NCBI RefSeq assembly: GCF_003234795.2
Contig: NZ_CP126268.1
Span: 310,001 to 374,000, forward strand
Origin: Curtobacterium sp. MCLR17_032
GTDB lineage: Bacteria; Actinomycetota; Actinomycetes; Actinomycetales; Microbacteriaceae
Reading direction: 5' to 3'
DNA: 64,000 bases
Shown here: positions 44,216-52,720 of the stretch, piece by piece
Position numbering within the stretch: position 1 is the stretch's first letter
Layout of the letters: the number at the start of each line of letters is the position of its first letter
Program-made: the position numbers and the translations under genes
The notes under the pieces: model-generated
The model's input: the letters and a program-made list of their open reading frames with translations, nothing else
Database searches by the model: none
What the model was told of the DNA's origin: nothing

Positions 44216-44722
44216 TCAGGAGTGCGCGGACGCTTCGGCGGTCGCCGGGCTGGTCGCGGCGGCGAGCGGCGTGCGCGGCGTGCGGTTCTCGGCGGAGACC
44301 ATCCAGGCGAGCTGCTCGAGGCGCTCGATGAAGCCGTGCAGCAGGTCGGCGGTCGTCGGGTCTTCCTCGTCGACCTCGTCGTGCACGTCACGCATGGTGC
44401 CGGTGGCCTGGTACAGGCGGAGGGTCACCAGGTCGATCGCGTCATGCGTGGCGACCTCGCCCTCGGGGAACGCGTCGAGGTGGCTGGTCGCGGAGACCGT
44501 GGCCGAGCGGCCGTCCGGCACGGCGTACAGCGCGCGCATGCGCTCCGCGGTGTCGTCGGCGAACTCACGGGCGGCGTCGACGATCTCGTCGAGCTGCAGG
44601 TGGAGGTCACGGAAGTTGGTGCCGAGGATGTTCCAGTGGGCCTGCTTGCCCTGCAGGTGCAGGTCGATGAGGTCGACGAGGACCTTCTGCATGTTGGCGG
44701 CGAGCTTGTCCGATGCGTGCAT
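44216..44722 (-). CDS. dps: Dps family DNA-binding ferritin-like protein
   Basis: The 168-residue protein has the Dps four-helix bundle with the ferroxidase motif HWNILGTNFRDLHLQLDEIVDAAREFADDTAERM (histidine, aspartate and glutamate ligands at the subunit interface) and HGFIERLEQLAWMVSAE near the end. It stores iron, consumes hydrogen peroxide and compacts DNA under starvation or oxidative stress. GAAGGAG sits eight bases before the ATG. It heads an operon with an SDR and an FAD-dependent reductase, which could supply electrons for iron handling (inference). A MarR-type gene lies upstream. Confidence 0.93.
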   Translation of the reverse strand: MHASDKLAANMQKVLVDLIDLHLQGKQAHWNILGTNFRDLHLQLDEIVDAAREFADDTAERMRALYAVPDGRSATVSATSHLDAFPEGEVATHDAIDLVTLRLYQATGTMRDVHDEVDEEDPTTADLLHGFIERLEQLAWMVSAENRTPRTPLAAATSPATAEASAHS

Positions 44723-44874
44723 GTGACGACTCCTTCTTCGCGGGACCGGCCCGTCACGGGCCCGACCCTTCGCTGGACTGACCACTCCGGTCTACGCGCT
44801 CCGCGGCGGGGTCTTCCCAGTGGGTGTCGAGGAACCGTCCCCCGGCAGCGGTCGGGCGTCGATCTGGTCCGTCG

Positions 44875-45390
44875 TCAGTGCCCGACGACGGGCGGGTCGA
44901 CCTGGTCGACGGCGACGCGCATCTCCTCGAGGAACATCGCGACCACCCGGGCGTCGGTCGCGGACAGGCCCTCGGCGATCTGCATCATGCGGCGGTGCAT
45001 GATGCCGAGCGTGGCCCGGACCTCGGCGTCGGTCTCGACGGTCGGCACGATGATGAGCCCGCGTCGGTCGGTGGGGTGCGGCTCACGTCGGACGTGCCCG
45101 CTCTTCACCAGGCGGTCGACCAGGATCGTCGTCGACGCGGACGAGATCCTGAGGTACGCGGACAGGTCCTTCGGGCTGACCGAACGGCCCGCGCGCTGGG
45201 CCTGCAGCAGGTGACGGACGGCGAGCAGGTCGGTCTCGCCCATGCCCATCGAGTCGCGGGTGCGACGGCGCATCGCCGTCTCGGAGGCCCGGTAGCGACG
45301 CAGGGCGTTCAACACGGCGACACCGCGCTGGGTGGCGTCGTCGTCCGGGAACCAGTAGCCGGACGGCTCCGTGATCTCCTGCGTCGTCAT
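44875..45390 (-). CDS. MarR family transcriptional regulator
   Basis: The 171-residue protein has a MarR winged helix: MGMGETDLLAVRHLLQAQRAGRSVSPKDLSAYLRISSASTTILVDRLVKSGHVRREPHPTDRRGLIIVPT, with the wing DRR motif. The flanking helices form the dimer domain. MarR proteins respond to phenols or oxidants and repress stress or efflux genes; the Dps operon 150 bp downstream on the same strand is the natural candidate target. The ATG at 45390 has a TATCAT -10 box exactly six bases upstream and no ribosome site, so the mRNA should be leaderless. Confidence 0.88.
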   Translation of the reverse strand: MTTQEITEPSGYWFPDDDATQRGVAVLNALRRYRASETAMRRRTRDSMGMGETDLLAVRHLLQAQRAGRSVSPKDLSAYLRISSASTTILVDRLVKSGHVRREPHPTDRRGLIIVPTVETDAEVRATLGIMHRRMMQIAEGLSATDARVVAMFLEEMRVAVDQVDPPVVGH

Positions 45391-45396
45391 CGGATG

Positions 45397-45402
45397 ATGA
45401 TA
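45397..45402 (-). promoter_or_regulatory. -10 box of the leaderless MarR gene
   Basis: TATCAT on the minus strand, six bases, then ATG at 45390. A TCGACA -35-like hexamer lies at 45427-45422 (19-base spacer). Confidence 0.6.
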
Positions 45403-45459
45403 AGCCGTCAGGTGACCAGGCTGTCGAGTGGTCCGGACGGAGTGCGGTCCCGGGGACGC

Positions 45460-45507
45460 GACGGACGGGAGGCTCCCCACCCGCTGGTGGGGAGCCTCCC
45501 GTCCGTC
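45460..45507. terminator. Hairpin terminator after the FMN reductase gene
   Basis: Twenty-two-base arms (45460-45481 and 45486-45507) are perfectly complementary over a 4-base loop. This is the longest stem of the shared GACGGACGGGAGGC family here. Confidence 0.9.
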
Positions 45508-45591
45508 ATCGGCCGGGTCGTGTCGGTTCGGGCCCGACGCGATTCCGGGGGTGCGACGCGATTCCGAGGCGCTCCGCGACGGCGGGCGTCG

Positions 45592-46149
45592 TTACGCGGC
45601 GACCGGCTCGGCGGCTGCGTCGGCCAGCGCGGTCAGGGCGCCGCGGACGAGGCCGACGACCTCTTCGTCCTCACGCGGGTGCGTCTCGGCGAAGCGGACG
45701 ACGGACTGCGGGATCGCGACCTTGACGTCCTCCAGGACCTTCGCGCCCGCGATGCCGGCGGCCTTGCGGGCGTCGTCGTGTGCCCAGACGCCGCCGTACT
45801 GCCCGAAGGCCGAACCGATGACGGCGAGCGGCTTGCCGGAGATCGGCGAGGCACCGAACGGACGCGAGGCCCAGTCGAGCGCGTTCTTCAGCACGGCCGG
45901 CATCGTGCCGTTGTACTCGGGCGTGACGAGCAGGACGCCGTCGGCGTCGGCGATGGCCCGGCGGAACGCGACCGCGGCCTCGGGCGGGGTGTCGCCGTCG
46001 ATGTCCTCGTTGTAGAAGGGCAGGTCGACGATGCCGTCGAAGACCGAGAGCTCGATGCCCTCCGGAGCGTGCTGGGCGGCTGCCTCGGTGAGCTGGCGGT
46101 TGATGGATCCGGCGCGGAGGCTTCCCACGAGCGCGACGATCTGGGTCAT
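45592..46149 (-). CDS. NADPH-dependent FMN reductase
   Basis: The 185-residue flavodoxin-like protein shows the FMN phosphate loop LVGSLRAGSINRQL, the flavin-contacting LVTPEYNGTMPAVLKNALDWASRPFG motif and GQYGGVWAHDDARK. It matches NADPH:FMN oxidoreductases (also chromate- and quinone-reducing enzymes) that protect against redox-active compounds. GGAAGGAAC lies just before the ATG at 46149. The gene is divergent from the GH13 alpha-glucosidase, and TGGTT/AACCA half-sites upstream may be an operator. Its terminator separates it from marR. Confidence 0.9.
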   Translation of the reverse strand: MTQIVALVGSLRAGSINRQLTEAAAQHAPEGIELSVFDGIVDLPFYNEDIDGDTPPEAAVAFRRAIADADGVLLVTPEYNGTMPAVLKNALDWASRPFGASPISGKPLAVIGSAFGQYGGVWAHDDARKAAGIAGAKVLEDVKVAIPQSVVRFAETHPREDEEVVGLVRGALTALADAAAEPVAA

Positions 46150-46170
46150 GGCGTTCCTTCCTGACAGTGA

Positions 46171-46194
46171 TGGTTTCAGCGACAACCAATGGTT
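46171..46194. promoter_or_regulatory. Candidate operator upstream of the FMN reductase
   Basis: TGGTT (46171-46175), AACCA (46184-46188) and TGGTT (46190-46194) make two overlapping inverted repeats in the divergent region. The binding protein is unknown; the MarR regulator next door is one candidate. Confidence 0.35.
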
Positions 46195-46264
46195 CGGGCG
46201 TCGGATTCCCCCGCCGACGAGGCGGGCGTGTCACGGGCCTCCCGCCGTGCGGAGCCGCCGTCGG

Positions 46265-46270
46265 TAGTGT
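46265..46270 (+). promoter_or_regulatory. -10 box of the leaderless alpha-glucosidase gene
   Basis: TAGTGT, seven bases, then GTG at 46278; no ribosome site is present. Confidence 0.6.
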
Positions 46271-46277
46271 CGGCGAC

Positions 46278-47918
46278 GTGACCCCGAGACGCACGCCGAG
46301 CGACACGCCCCGCACCCCCGACCCGAACTGGTGGCGGCAGGCCGTCGTCTACCAGGTCTACCCGCGCAGCTTCGCGGACTCCGACGCGGACGGCATCGGC
46401 GACATCGCCGGTGTCACCAGCCGGGTGCCGTACCTGTCCGAGCTCGGCGTCGACGCGATCTGGCTGTCGCCGTTCTACCCCTCGCCCCTCGCCGACGGCG
46501 GGTACGACGTCGCCGACTACCGCGACGTCGACCCCAAGCTCGGCTCGCTCGACCGGATCGACGAACTCATCCACGCGGCCCACGAGCACGACTTGCGGGT
46601 CGTCGTCGACCTGGTGCCGAACCACACCTCGGACCAGCACGAGTGGTTCCGCGCCGCGCTCGCCGCCGCTCCCGGTTCCCCGGAACGGGCCCGCTACGTG
46701 TTCCGCGAGGGCGCCGGACCGGACGGCGAGCAGCCGCCGAGCGACTGGGTCTCCAACTTCGGCGGCAGCGCCTGGACCCGGGTGCCGGACGGCCAGTGGT
46801 ACCTGCACCTGTTCGCGCCGGAGCAGCCCGACCTGGACTGGACGAACCCGGAGGTCCACCAGGACTTCGAGCACACCCTGCGCTTCTGGTCCGACCGCGG
46901 CGTCGACGGGTTCCGGGTGGACGTCGCACACGGGCTCGCGAAGGACCTGTCGGAGCCGTACCGCCCGTCGAACGAGCAGGACCTGCCGCTCGACGGCTCG
47001 GACCCGCTGTACGACCGCGACGAGGTGCACGAGATCTTCGCCGCCTGGCGGAAGGTGCTCAACGGCTACACTCCGCCCCGCGCCGCGATCGCCGAGGCCT
47101 GGGCGCCCGCGCCCCGCCGGGTGCTGTACGCCCGGCCGACCGAGCTCGGACAGGCCTTCAACTTCGACCTGCTCGAGGCCCCGTTCGACGCGACCGAGTT
47201 CCGCACGCTCATCGCGCAGAACCTCGAGGGTGCCGCGACGTCCGGCGGCTCGAGCACCTGGGTGCTGTCCAACCACGACGTCGTCCGGCACGCCACCCGG
47301 TACGGACTGCCCGACGGCACCGACACCGACGAGTGGCTGATGTCCGACGGCGAGACCCCGCCGCTCGACCGGGAGGGCGGACTCCGACGCGCGCGGGCGG
47401 CGACCCTGCTCGTCCTCGCACTGCCGGGCTCGTCGTACGTCTACCAGGGCGAGGAACTCGGCCTGCACGAGGCGCCCGCCATCCCGCACTACCAGCTGCA
47501 GGACCCGAAGTGGCTCCGCACCGGGCACACGGTCAAGGGCCGGGACGGCTGCCGTGTGCCGATCCCGTGGACCGAGGACGGGCCGTCGTTCGGCTTCGGC
47601 GATGCCGCACCGCACCTGCCGCAGCCGTCGGACTTCGGTTCGTCGAGCGTCGAGGCCGAGGACCGCGTGCCCGGCTCGACGCTGTCGTTCTACCGCGAGG
47701 CGCTGTCCGCCCGCAGCCGTCTGCAGCAGGGCGAGGAGCTCGAGTGGATCGAGACGGCGTCGCCTGAGGTCGTCGCGTTCGCGCGGCACGACGGGTGGCG
47801 GTCGTACACGAACTTCGGTTCTGCGCCGGTGCCGATGCCCGAGGGTGCGGTCGTCGTGACGTCGGCCCCGCTGACGGACGGCGAGCTGCCCGGGTACACG
47901 ACGGTCTGGGTGGCGTAG
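46278..47918 (+). CDS. GH13 alpha-glucosidase (maltase/oligo-1,6-glucosidase type)
   Basis: The 546-residue protein is a complete GH13 enzyme: WWRQAVVYQVYPRSFADSD, DLVPNHTSDQHEWF (region I), nucleophile Asp215 in GFRVDVAHG, acid/base Glu273 in AIAEAWAP, and Asp334 in LSNHDVVRH. It cleaves terminal alpha-glucosyl bonds of maltose, isomaltose or sucrose-like sugars. No signal peptide is present, so it works on imported sugars. The GTG at 46278 is preceded by TAGTGT at the leaderless distance. A G-U-containing hairpin follows as terminator. It complements the GH15, GH31 and trehalose-synthase-like genes of the window. Confidence 0.92.
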   Translation: MTPRRTPSDTPRTPDPNWWRQAVVYQVYPRSFADSDADGIGDIAGVTSRVPYLSELGVDAIWLSPFYPSPLADGGYDVADYRDVDPKLGSLDRIDELIHAAHEHDLRVVVDLVPNHTSDQHEWFRAALAAAPGSPERARYVFREGAGPDGEQPPSDWVSNFGGSAWTRVPDGQWYLHLFAPEQPDLDWTNPEVHQDFEHTLRFWSDRGVDGFRVDVAHGLAKDLSEPYRPSNEQDLPLDGSDPLYDRDEVHEIFAAWRKVLNGYTPPRAAIAEAWAPAPRRVLYARPTELGQAFNFDLLEAPFDATEFRTLIAQNLEGAATSGGSSTWVLSNHDVVRHATRYGLPDGTDTDEWLMSDGETPPLDREGGLRRARAATLLVLALPGSSYVYQGEELGLHEAPAIPHYQLQDPKWLRTGHTVKGRDGCRVPIPWTEDGPSFGFGDAAPHLPQPSDFGSSSVEAEDRVPGSTLSFYREALSARSRLQQGEELEWIETASPEVVAFARHDGWRSYTNFGSAPVPMPEGAVVVTSAPLTDGELPGYTTVWVA

Positions 47919-47960
47919 CCGATCCAGCCCTGCCCCGGTTCCGCCGGTCGGGCCGTCGGT

Positions 47961-47997
47961 GCCCCGGGCTTCCCTGCACAGTCGGGAGGCCCGGGGC
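47961..47997. terminator. Hairpin terminator after the alpha-glucosidase gene
   Basis: GCCCCGGGCTTCCC (47961-47974) pairs with GGGAGGCCCGGGGC (47984-47997), with one G-U pair, over nine bases. The right arm contains the GGGAGGCCCG core found in other intergenic sites. Confidence 0.75.
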
Positions 47998-48059
47998 ATC
48001 GCTCCACAGGTCGGCCTCCGGTCCGCTCGTGCGGGCGCCTCGATCGCGACGATCGTGGC

Positions 48060-50198
48060 ATGACACACGACACGAAGCGCCTCCGACCACCCGCCGTCGC
48101 CACCCGGGGTGCCCCTCCCGGCCGACGGCGGCGGCTCCCGCGATGGGGTGCCGCCACCGCGGTCCTCGTCGCCCTGGCCGCGGCGACCCCGCTCGGCGCC
48201 GAGGCACCGGCGGCCGCGGACGACCTCGCCTTCCCGTTCTCGACCGGGTTCGCGACCGCCGCCGGCGGGACCCTCAGCGGTGACGCCCGCATCGTCGACG
48301 GACGCCTCCGCCTGACGGACGCCGTCTTCCGGGCCGCGGGCGCCTGGGCGATGGACGACTCGTTCCCGTCGGACCGGGGGCTCGACATCGAGTTCGACTA
48401 CGCGATGTACACGCCGGACGAGCAGGGGGCCGACGGCCTGCTGCTGTCCCTGGCGGACGGTTCGGTGCCGCCCGGCGTCGGGGCCTTCGGCTCGGCCCTC
48501 GGTTACTCGTGCCGCGACGAGGTGTCGCAGGGGCAGTCCACCTGCACGCTGCCCGGCCTGCCCGGGGCCTTCGCCGCCATCGCGCTCGACCAGTACGGCA
48601 ACTTCTCGTTGCCGTTCAACGACAGCGGCCCCGGTCGGACCCCGGAGACCGTCACCGTCCGCGGCTCCGGCAACGGGCTGACCGGGTACCGGTTCGTCCA
48701 GCACGCCGAGATCGCCGGCGGCGTCGCGACCGGCACCCGGACCACGCGGAAGGTCCACGTGGTCCTGCAGCCCGAGGACGACGGCCTGACCGTCACCGTC
48801 CAGCTGTCCGCTGCCGGCGGCGAGCTCCGGACCGTGCTCGACCACGTGCAGCTGGCGGGCCCGGGACAGGCACCGCTGCCGGCGACGCTCCGCCTGGGCT
48901 TCACCGGGGGCACCGGCTCGTTCCGGAGTGTGCACGAGGTCGACGCCCTCCGGGTGGCGGCACCCGCGGACCTCCGCATCGAGCACGACATGCCACCCGT
49001 CGTCGCCGGGGACCGCGTCCGCTACACGGTGACCGCGTCGAACGTCGGCGGCAACGCGTCCGATCCCAGCGCCGTCACCGTCGACGTCCCCGACCAGCTG
49101 CGGGACGTCCGGTGGACCTGCAGTGTGCCGGGTCCGTCGTCCTGTCGCGAAGCCTCCGGCACCGGGGACGTCGCCACCGCGGTCGCCCTCGAGCGCGGAG
49201 CGGCCGCCACGTTCACGATCGAGGGGCTGCTCGACCCCGGCGCCTCCGGTCAGATCGAGAGCGCCGCGCGGATCGCCGCCGCCCCGGGGCTGTCCGACAC
49301 GAACCCGGCGGACAACACCTCGCGGGCTGCGGCGCCCGTGACCGCGATCGCCCAGGTGACGACGGGCAAGAGCGTCAGCCCGGAGCGGGTCTCGCCGGGC
49401 GACGAGGTCGAGTACACCGTCACCGCGCGGAACGCCGGCCCGTCCACGGCCCGTGACGTCGGGGCGGTCGACGACCTGCCGGCACAGCTGGCCTTCGTCG
49501 ACTCGGGCGGACCGGGCGGCTCGGGCGGTGCCTGCTCGGCGGCGGGGCAGCGGGTGACCTGCAGTGGCGGCGGGGACCTGGAGCCCGGGCAGGAGCACGC
49601 GTTCCGGTTCCGGGCACGGCTCGACCCGGGGTACGCGGGCGACGGGTCGGACGTGGTGAACGTCGCGACGGCCACCTCGCCCACCGATCCGGACGGCGGT
49701 GAGCAGTCGCCGGAGGTCCCGATCAAGACGATCGACCCTGGTGACCCTGGTGACCCTGGTGACCCTGGTGACCCTGGTGACCCTGGTGACCCTGGTGACC
49801 CGGGCGATCCGGACGGGCCGGGCGCGACGGCGACACCGAGTCCGACGGCGACACCGAGCGCCAGCGCTGTGCCCGGCGGCGCGGGCGATGCGGGCGGTGC
49901 CGGCGGCGCGGACGCCGGGGGAGCCGGGTCCGGGAACGGCGGCCCCGGGGACGCGACGCCACCGCGCACGGGGGCGCTCGCCTACACCGGTGCGCAGGGC
50001 CTCGCACTCACGGGGCTCGTCGCCCTCCTGCTCGCAGGTGTCGGGACGACCGTGTGGCTGCACCGTCGTCGGTCTCGCGCCGGAACGGACCCGGCGCCGC
50101 AGAGTCGGGGGCCAGTGACGGCCGAGAGTGCCACGGCGGACTCCTCGGTCGGAGCGGGCCTGTTCGCTGACCTGGCCGGACCGACCGGACAGCGGTAG
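48060..50198 (+). CDS. LAxTG-anchored surface protein with lectin-like and DUF11 domains
   Basis: The 712-residue protein has an arginine-rich N-terminus and signal helix (about 28-52), a ~230-residue domain resembling bacterial L-type lectin-like beta sandwiches (FDYAMYTPDEQGADGLLLSL), then two DUF11 repeats (~295-420, ~425-560; YTVTASNVGGNASDPSAV, YTVTARNAGPSTARDVG). A stalk of eight Asp-Pro-Gly triplets and a Gly/Ala/Thr-rich region follow, then LAYTG, a membrane helix and RRRSRAG, a sortase (class E type) anchor; ~35 residues trail after it. It should be displayed on the cell wall and may bind glycans. The stalk repeat can change length. Confidence 0.82.
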   Translation: MTHDTKRLRPPAVATRGAPPGRRRRLPRWGAATAVLVALAAATPLGAEAPAAADDLAFPFSTGFATAAGGTLSGDARIVDGRLRLTDAVFRAAGAWAMDDSFPSDRGLDIEFDYAMYTPDEQGADGLLLSLADGSVPPGVGAFGSALGYSCRDEVSQGQSTCTLPGLPGAFAAIALDQYGNFSLPFNDSGPGRTPETVTVRGSGNGLTGYRFVQHAEIAGGVATGTRTTRKVHVVLQPEDDGLTVTVQLSAAGGELRTVLDHVQLAGPGQAPLPATLRLGFTGGTGSFRSVHEVDALRVAAPADLRIEHDMPPVVAGDRVRYTVTASNVGGNASDPSAVTVDVPDQLRDVRWTCSVPGPSSCREASGTGDVATAVALERGAAATFTIEGLLDPGASGQIESAARIAAAPGLSDTNPADNTSRAAAPVTAIAQVTTGKSVSPERVSPGDEVEYTVTARNAGPSTARDVGAVDDLPAQLAFVDSGGPGGSGGACSAAGQRVTCSGGGDLEPGQEHAFRFRARLDPGYAGDGSDVVNVATATSPTDPDGGEQSPEVPIKTIDPGDPGDPGDPGDPGDPGDPGDPGDPDGPGATATPSPTATPSASAVPGGAGDAGGAGGADAGGAGSGNGGPGDATPPRTGALAYTGAQGLALTGLVALLLAGVGTTVWLHRRRSRAGTDPAPQSRGPVTAESATADSSVGAGLFADLAGPTGQR
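49734..49805 (+). repeat. 9-bp minisatellite coding Gly-Asp-Pro stalk
   Basis: Seven exact copies of GACCCTGGT (49734-49796) are followed by one GACCCGGGC unit. They use the codons CCT and GGT, rare in this GC-rich DNA, and are identical, so the array expanded recently. Unit length is a multiple of three, so gain or loss keeps the frame. Confidence 0.95.
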
Positions 50199-50204
50199 CC
50201 GGAC

Positions 50205-50261
50205 GGGCGGGGTGGGCGCGGTGCCCACCCCGCCCACGGGCACCCTCCCGGACGGGTGCCC
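50205..50261. terminator. Two consecutive hairpins after the surface-protein gene
   Basis: GGGCGGGGTGGGC (50205-50217) pairs with GCCCACCCCGCCC (50223-50235). Directly after, GGGCACCC (50238-50245) pairs with GGGTGCCC (50254-50261). Confidence 0.75.
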
Positions 50262-50314
50262 ACATCGACGGCGGTAGGATCGACCGTACGAACCGACAGC
50301 CCGAGAGAGGTCCC

Positions 50315-50956
50315 GTGTCCCACTCCGTGGACGACGCCGAGCAGCGAGCACGGTACTGGCCGGTCCCGGTCCTCCGGGCCGTCCCCGCCGCCGTGATCGC
50401 GATGGTGATCACGTTCTCCCCGAACCACTCCGCCGGCTTCGGCCTGGTGCTGTTCGGGGTCTTCGCCCTCGTCGACGGCGCGGTCCTCGCCTGGGGCAGT
50501 GCCGCACGGCTCCCCGGTGACGACCGTTCGCGGCGCTCCGGCCTGGTGCAGGCGGCACTCTCGATCGTCGCCGGCATCGCCGCGCTCGCCTGCACCGGAC
50601 TCGGACTGCCGGCGTTCATCACCCTCGTCGTGGCGTTCGCCCTCCTGACCGGCGCACTCGAACTGTCACAGGGTGTGCGGGCCCGTCGGCGCTCGCCGTT
50701 CGCCCGTGACTGGACGACGATCGGCGGCCTCACGCTGTTGCTCGCGATCGCGTTCCTCCTGACACCGCCGGACTACTCGCAGCAGCTCGGCGGGGTGGAG
50801 AAGGTGACCGGCACCCTCGACGCGCCGATCGTCCTGGTCGGGCTCCTCGGCGCCTACCTCGCCATCGCGGCGGTCTTCCACCTGATCGCCGGCCTCTCGC
50901 ACAAGTGGGGAACGGCTGCCCCGGCGGCCACCCCGGACGGAGCACCACACGCATGA
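50315..50956 (+). CDS. HdeD-like multi-helix membrane protein
   Basis: The 213-residue protein has about six membrane helices in pairs (about 20-60, 78-120 and 130-190) and a short hydrophilic tail. The pattern FSPNHSAGFGLVLFGVFALVDGAVLAWGSAARL and repeats of small-residue helices recall HdeD/DUF308 membrane proteins, though the match is only by feel. GAGAGAGG precedes the GTG start, and TAGGAT at 50275-50280 is a probable -10. It is coupled by ATGA to the next small membrane protein. Confidence 0.65.
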   Translation: MSHSVDDAEQRARYWPVPVLRAVPAAVIAMVITFSPNHSAGFGLVLFGVFALVDGAVLAWGSAARLPGDDRSRRSGLVQAALSIVAGIAALACTGLGLPAFITLVVAFALLTGALELSQGVRARRRSPFARDWTTIGGLTLLLAIAFLLTPPDYSQQLGGVEKVTGTLDAPIVLVGLLGAYLAIAAVFHLIAGLSHKWGTAAPAATPDGAPHA

Positions 50957-51216
50957 GCACCTCCACCCGCCGCGACCGTATGCGTCCGGCCGAGCTCCTC
51001 GGGATCTCCGCGGTGATCGCGGTCGTCGTCGGGCTCGTCGTGCTGATGTCGACGCGTGAACTCACGCTCTCGCTGGTCTTCCTCGGGGTGAGCTTCGTGG
51101 TCGTCGTCGTGGTGATGGCCATGCTCCAGCTGACCTCGACCACCGACCAGGACGACAACGACATGCTCGGTGGCCACGAGACCCCCGGACGAGGAGACGA
51201 CGACGGCTTCCACTGA
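50953..51216 (+). CDS. Small two-helix membrane protein
   Basis: The 87-residue product has two adjacent membrane helices (about 15-33 and 38-58), a basic N-terminus (STSTRRDRMRPAELLG) and an acidic C-terminus (DQDDNDMLGGHETPGRGDDDG). Its ATG overlaps the stop of the previous gene (50953-50956), so the two proteins are made together and may form one complex. The start proposed for the following transporter lies inside its last 47 bases. Family not recognised. Confidence 0.65.
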   Translation: MSTSTRRDRMRPAELLGISAVIAVVVGLVVLMSTRELTLSLVFLGVSFVVVVVVMAMLQLTSTTDQDDNDMLGGHETPGRGDDDGFH

Positions 51217-52687
51217 GCCCGCGACCCGACGAGCCACGTCGGGGCCGCACCGACCCGAGCAGGGTGACCCGGGCCTCCCGGCTCGCTACCGGCACCGGTA
51301 CGTGATCCTCGCGGTCTGCTGCATGAGCCTGTTCATCGTCTCGATGGACTCCACCGTGGTGAACGTCGCACTGCCGTCGATCGGCCGTGAGCTCCACAGC
51401 ACCATCTCCGGCCTGCAGTGGACCATCGACGCCTACACGCTCGTCCTCGCCAGCCTCCTGCTGCTGTCCGGTTCCACGGCGGACCGCATCGGTCGACGCA
51501 CCACCTTCCAGGTCGGACTGGCGCTGTTCACGGCGGGTTCGCTGCTGTGCTCCCTCGCTCCGAGCGTCGGCTGGCTCGTCGTCTTCCGCATGGTCCAGGC
51601 CGTCGGCGGCTCGATGATGAACCCAGTCGCGATGAGCATCATCACGGCGACCTTCGACGACGCCCGGGAGCGGGCCCGGGCGGTCGGCGTCTGGGGTGCC
51701 GTCGTCGGTGTCTCGCTGGGCGTCGGGCCGCTCGTCGGCGGTGCGCTGACGGACACCGTCGGATGGCGGGCGATCTTCCTCATCAACGTGCCGATCGGCA
51801 TCGCCGCGGTGGTCCTGACGTTCCTGTTCGTGCCGGAGTCCCGCTCGCCGAAGCCGCGGAAGCTCGACCCGCTCGGACAGGGCATCGTGATCGTGTTGCT
51901 GGCGAGCCTGGTCGGCGGTCTCATCGAGGGACCACGTCTGGGGTGGGTGTCGCCGGGTGCCCTCGCACTGTTCGTCCTGGCTGCGGCCGCGCTCGTGGCC
52001 CTCGTGGTCGTCGAGGGGCGCACCGCCGAGCCCCTCATCGACCTGCGGTTCTTCCGGAGCATCCCGTTCTCGTCCGCCGTGGGCACCGCACTCGTGGCGT
52101 TCGGCGCGAACGGGGCGTTCCTCTTCCTCATCGCGCTCTACCTGCAGGAGGTCCGGGGGATGACCCCGTTCCAGGCCGGCCTCTGGACCCTGCCGTCCGC
52201 GGTGATGACGATGCTCGTGTCGCCGATCTCCGGCCGGCTGATCGGCACCGTGGGCACCCGGGTGCCGCTCGTCCTCGCCGGCATCGGGATCGCCGGAGCC
52301 GGGGCGGTCCTCACGACCGTGCAGGCGTCGACTCCGATGTGGGTGCTCGTCGCCGCGTTCGTGCTGTTCGGCTTCGGGTTCGGCATGGTGAACGCGCCGA
52401 TCACGAACACCGCCGTGTCGGGGATGCCCCGCGCGCAGTCCGGGTCCGCGGCCGCCGTCGCCTCGACCAGCCGGCAGACCGGGGTGTCGCTCGGCGTCGC
52501 CCTGGCCGGCACCGTCACCGGAGCGAGCGCGGTGGCCACCGTGGGCTCCGGGTTCGCGGTCGCCACGCACCCGATGTGGTGGATCGTCGTCGGCATCGGG
52601 GCGGCGATCGTCCTGGTCGGCTTCCTGTCCACCACGGCCGCCGCCCGACGGTCCGTCGAGAGCATCGCCCCGCTGCTGCGCGGCTGA
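51170..52687 (+). CDS. MFS transporter, DHA2 drug:proton antiporter family
   Basis: The 505-residue protein has about 14 helices. The first helix reads VILAVCCMSLFIVSMDSTVVNVALPSIGREL, the typical DHA2 start with a buried aspartate; motif A is GSTADRIGRRTTFQVGLALF, and helix 5 carries the antiporter-like GVWGAVVGVSLGVGPLVGGAL motif. It would export drugs or toxins. The GTG at 51170 gives a 44-residue polar N-terminus and overlaps the previous gene by 47 bp; GTG at 51302, just before the first helix, is an alternative. The LysR gene after it is convergent. Confidence 0.85.
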   Translation: MATRPPDEETTTASTEPATRRATSGPHRPEQGDPGLPARYRHRYVILAVCCMSLFIVSMDSTVVNVALPSIGRELHSTISGLQWTIDAYTLVLASLLLLSGSTADRIGRRTTFQVGLALFTAGSLLCSLAPSVGWLVVFRMVQAVGGSMMNPVAMSIITATFDDARERARAVGVWGAVVGVSLGVGPLVGGALTDTVGWRAIFLINVPIGIAAVVLTFLFVPESRSPKPRKLDPLGQGIVIVLLASLVGGLIEGPRLGWVSPGALALFVLAAAALVALVVVEGRTAEPLIDLRFFRSIPFSSAVGTALVAFGANGAFLFLIALYLQEVRGMTPFQAGLWTLPSAVMTMLVSPISGRLIGTVGTRVPLVLAGIGIAGAGAVLTTVQASTPMWVLVAAFVLFGFGFGMVNAPITNTAVSGMPRAQSGSAAAVASTSRQTGVSLGVALAGTVTGASAVATVGSGFAVATHPMWWIVVGIGAAIVLVGFLSTTAAARRSVESIAPLLRG

Positions 52688-52720
52688 CCGCCGCGCCGCA
52701 CCTCGGCGCCGCGCGTCACC

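Noticed and set aside
46176..50351. 1391-codon open frame on the minus strand opposite the alpha-glucosidase and surface protein
   Set aside because: It has no family motif, is full of arginine, glycine and aspartate as typical for GC-rich antisense, and covers genes with clear active sites.
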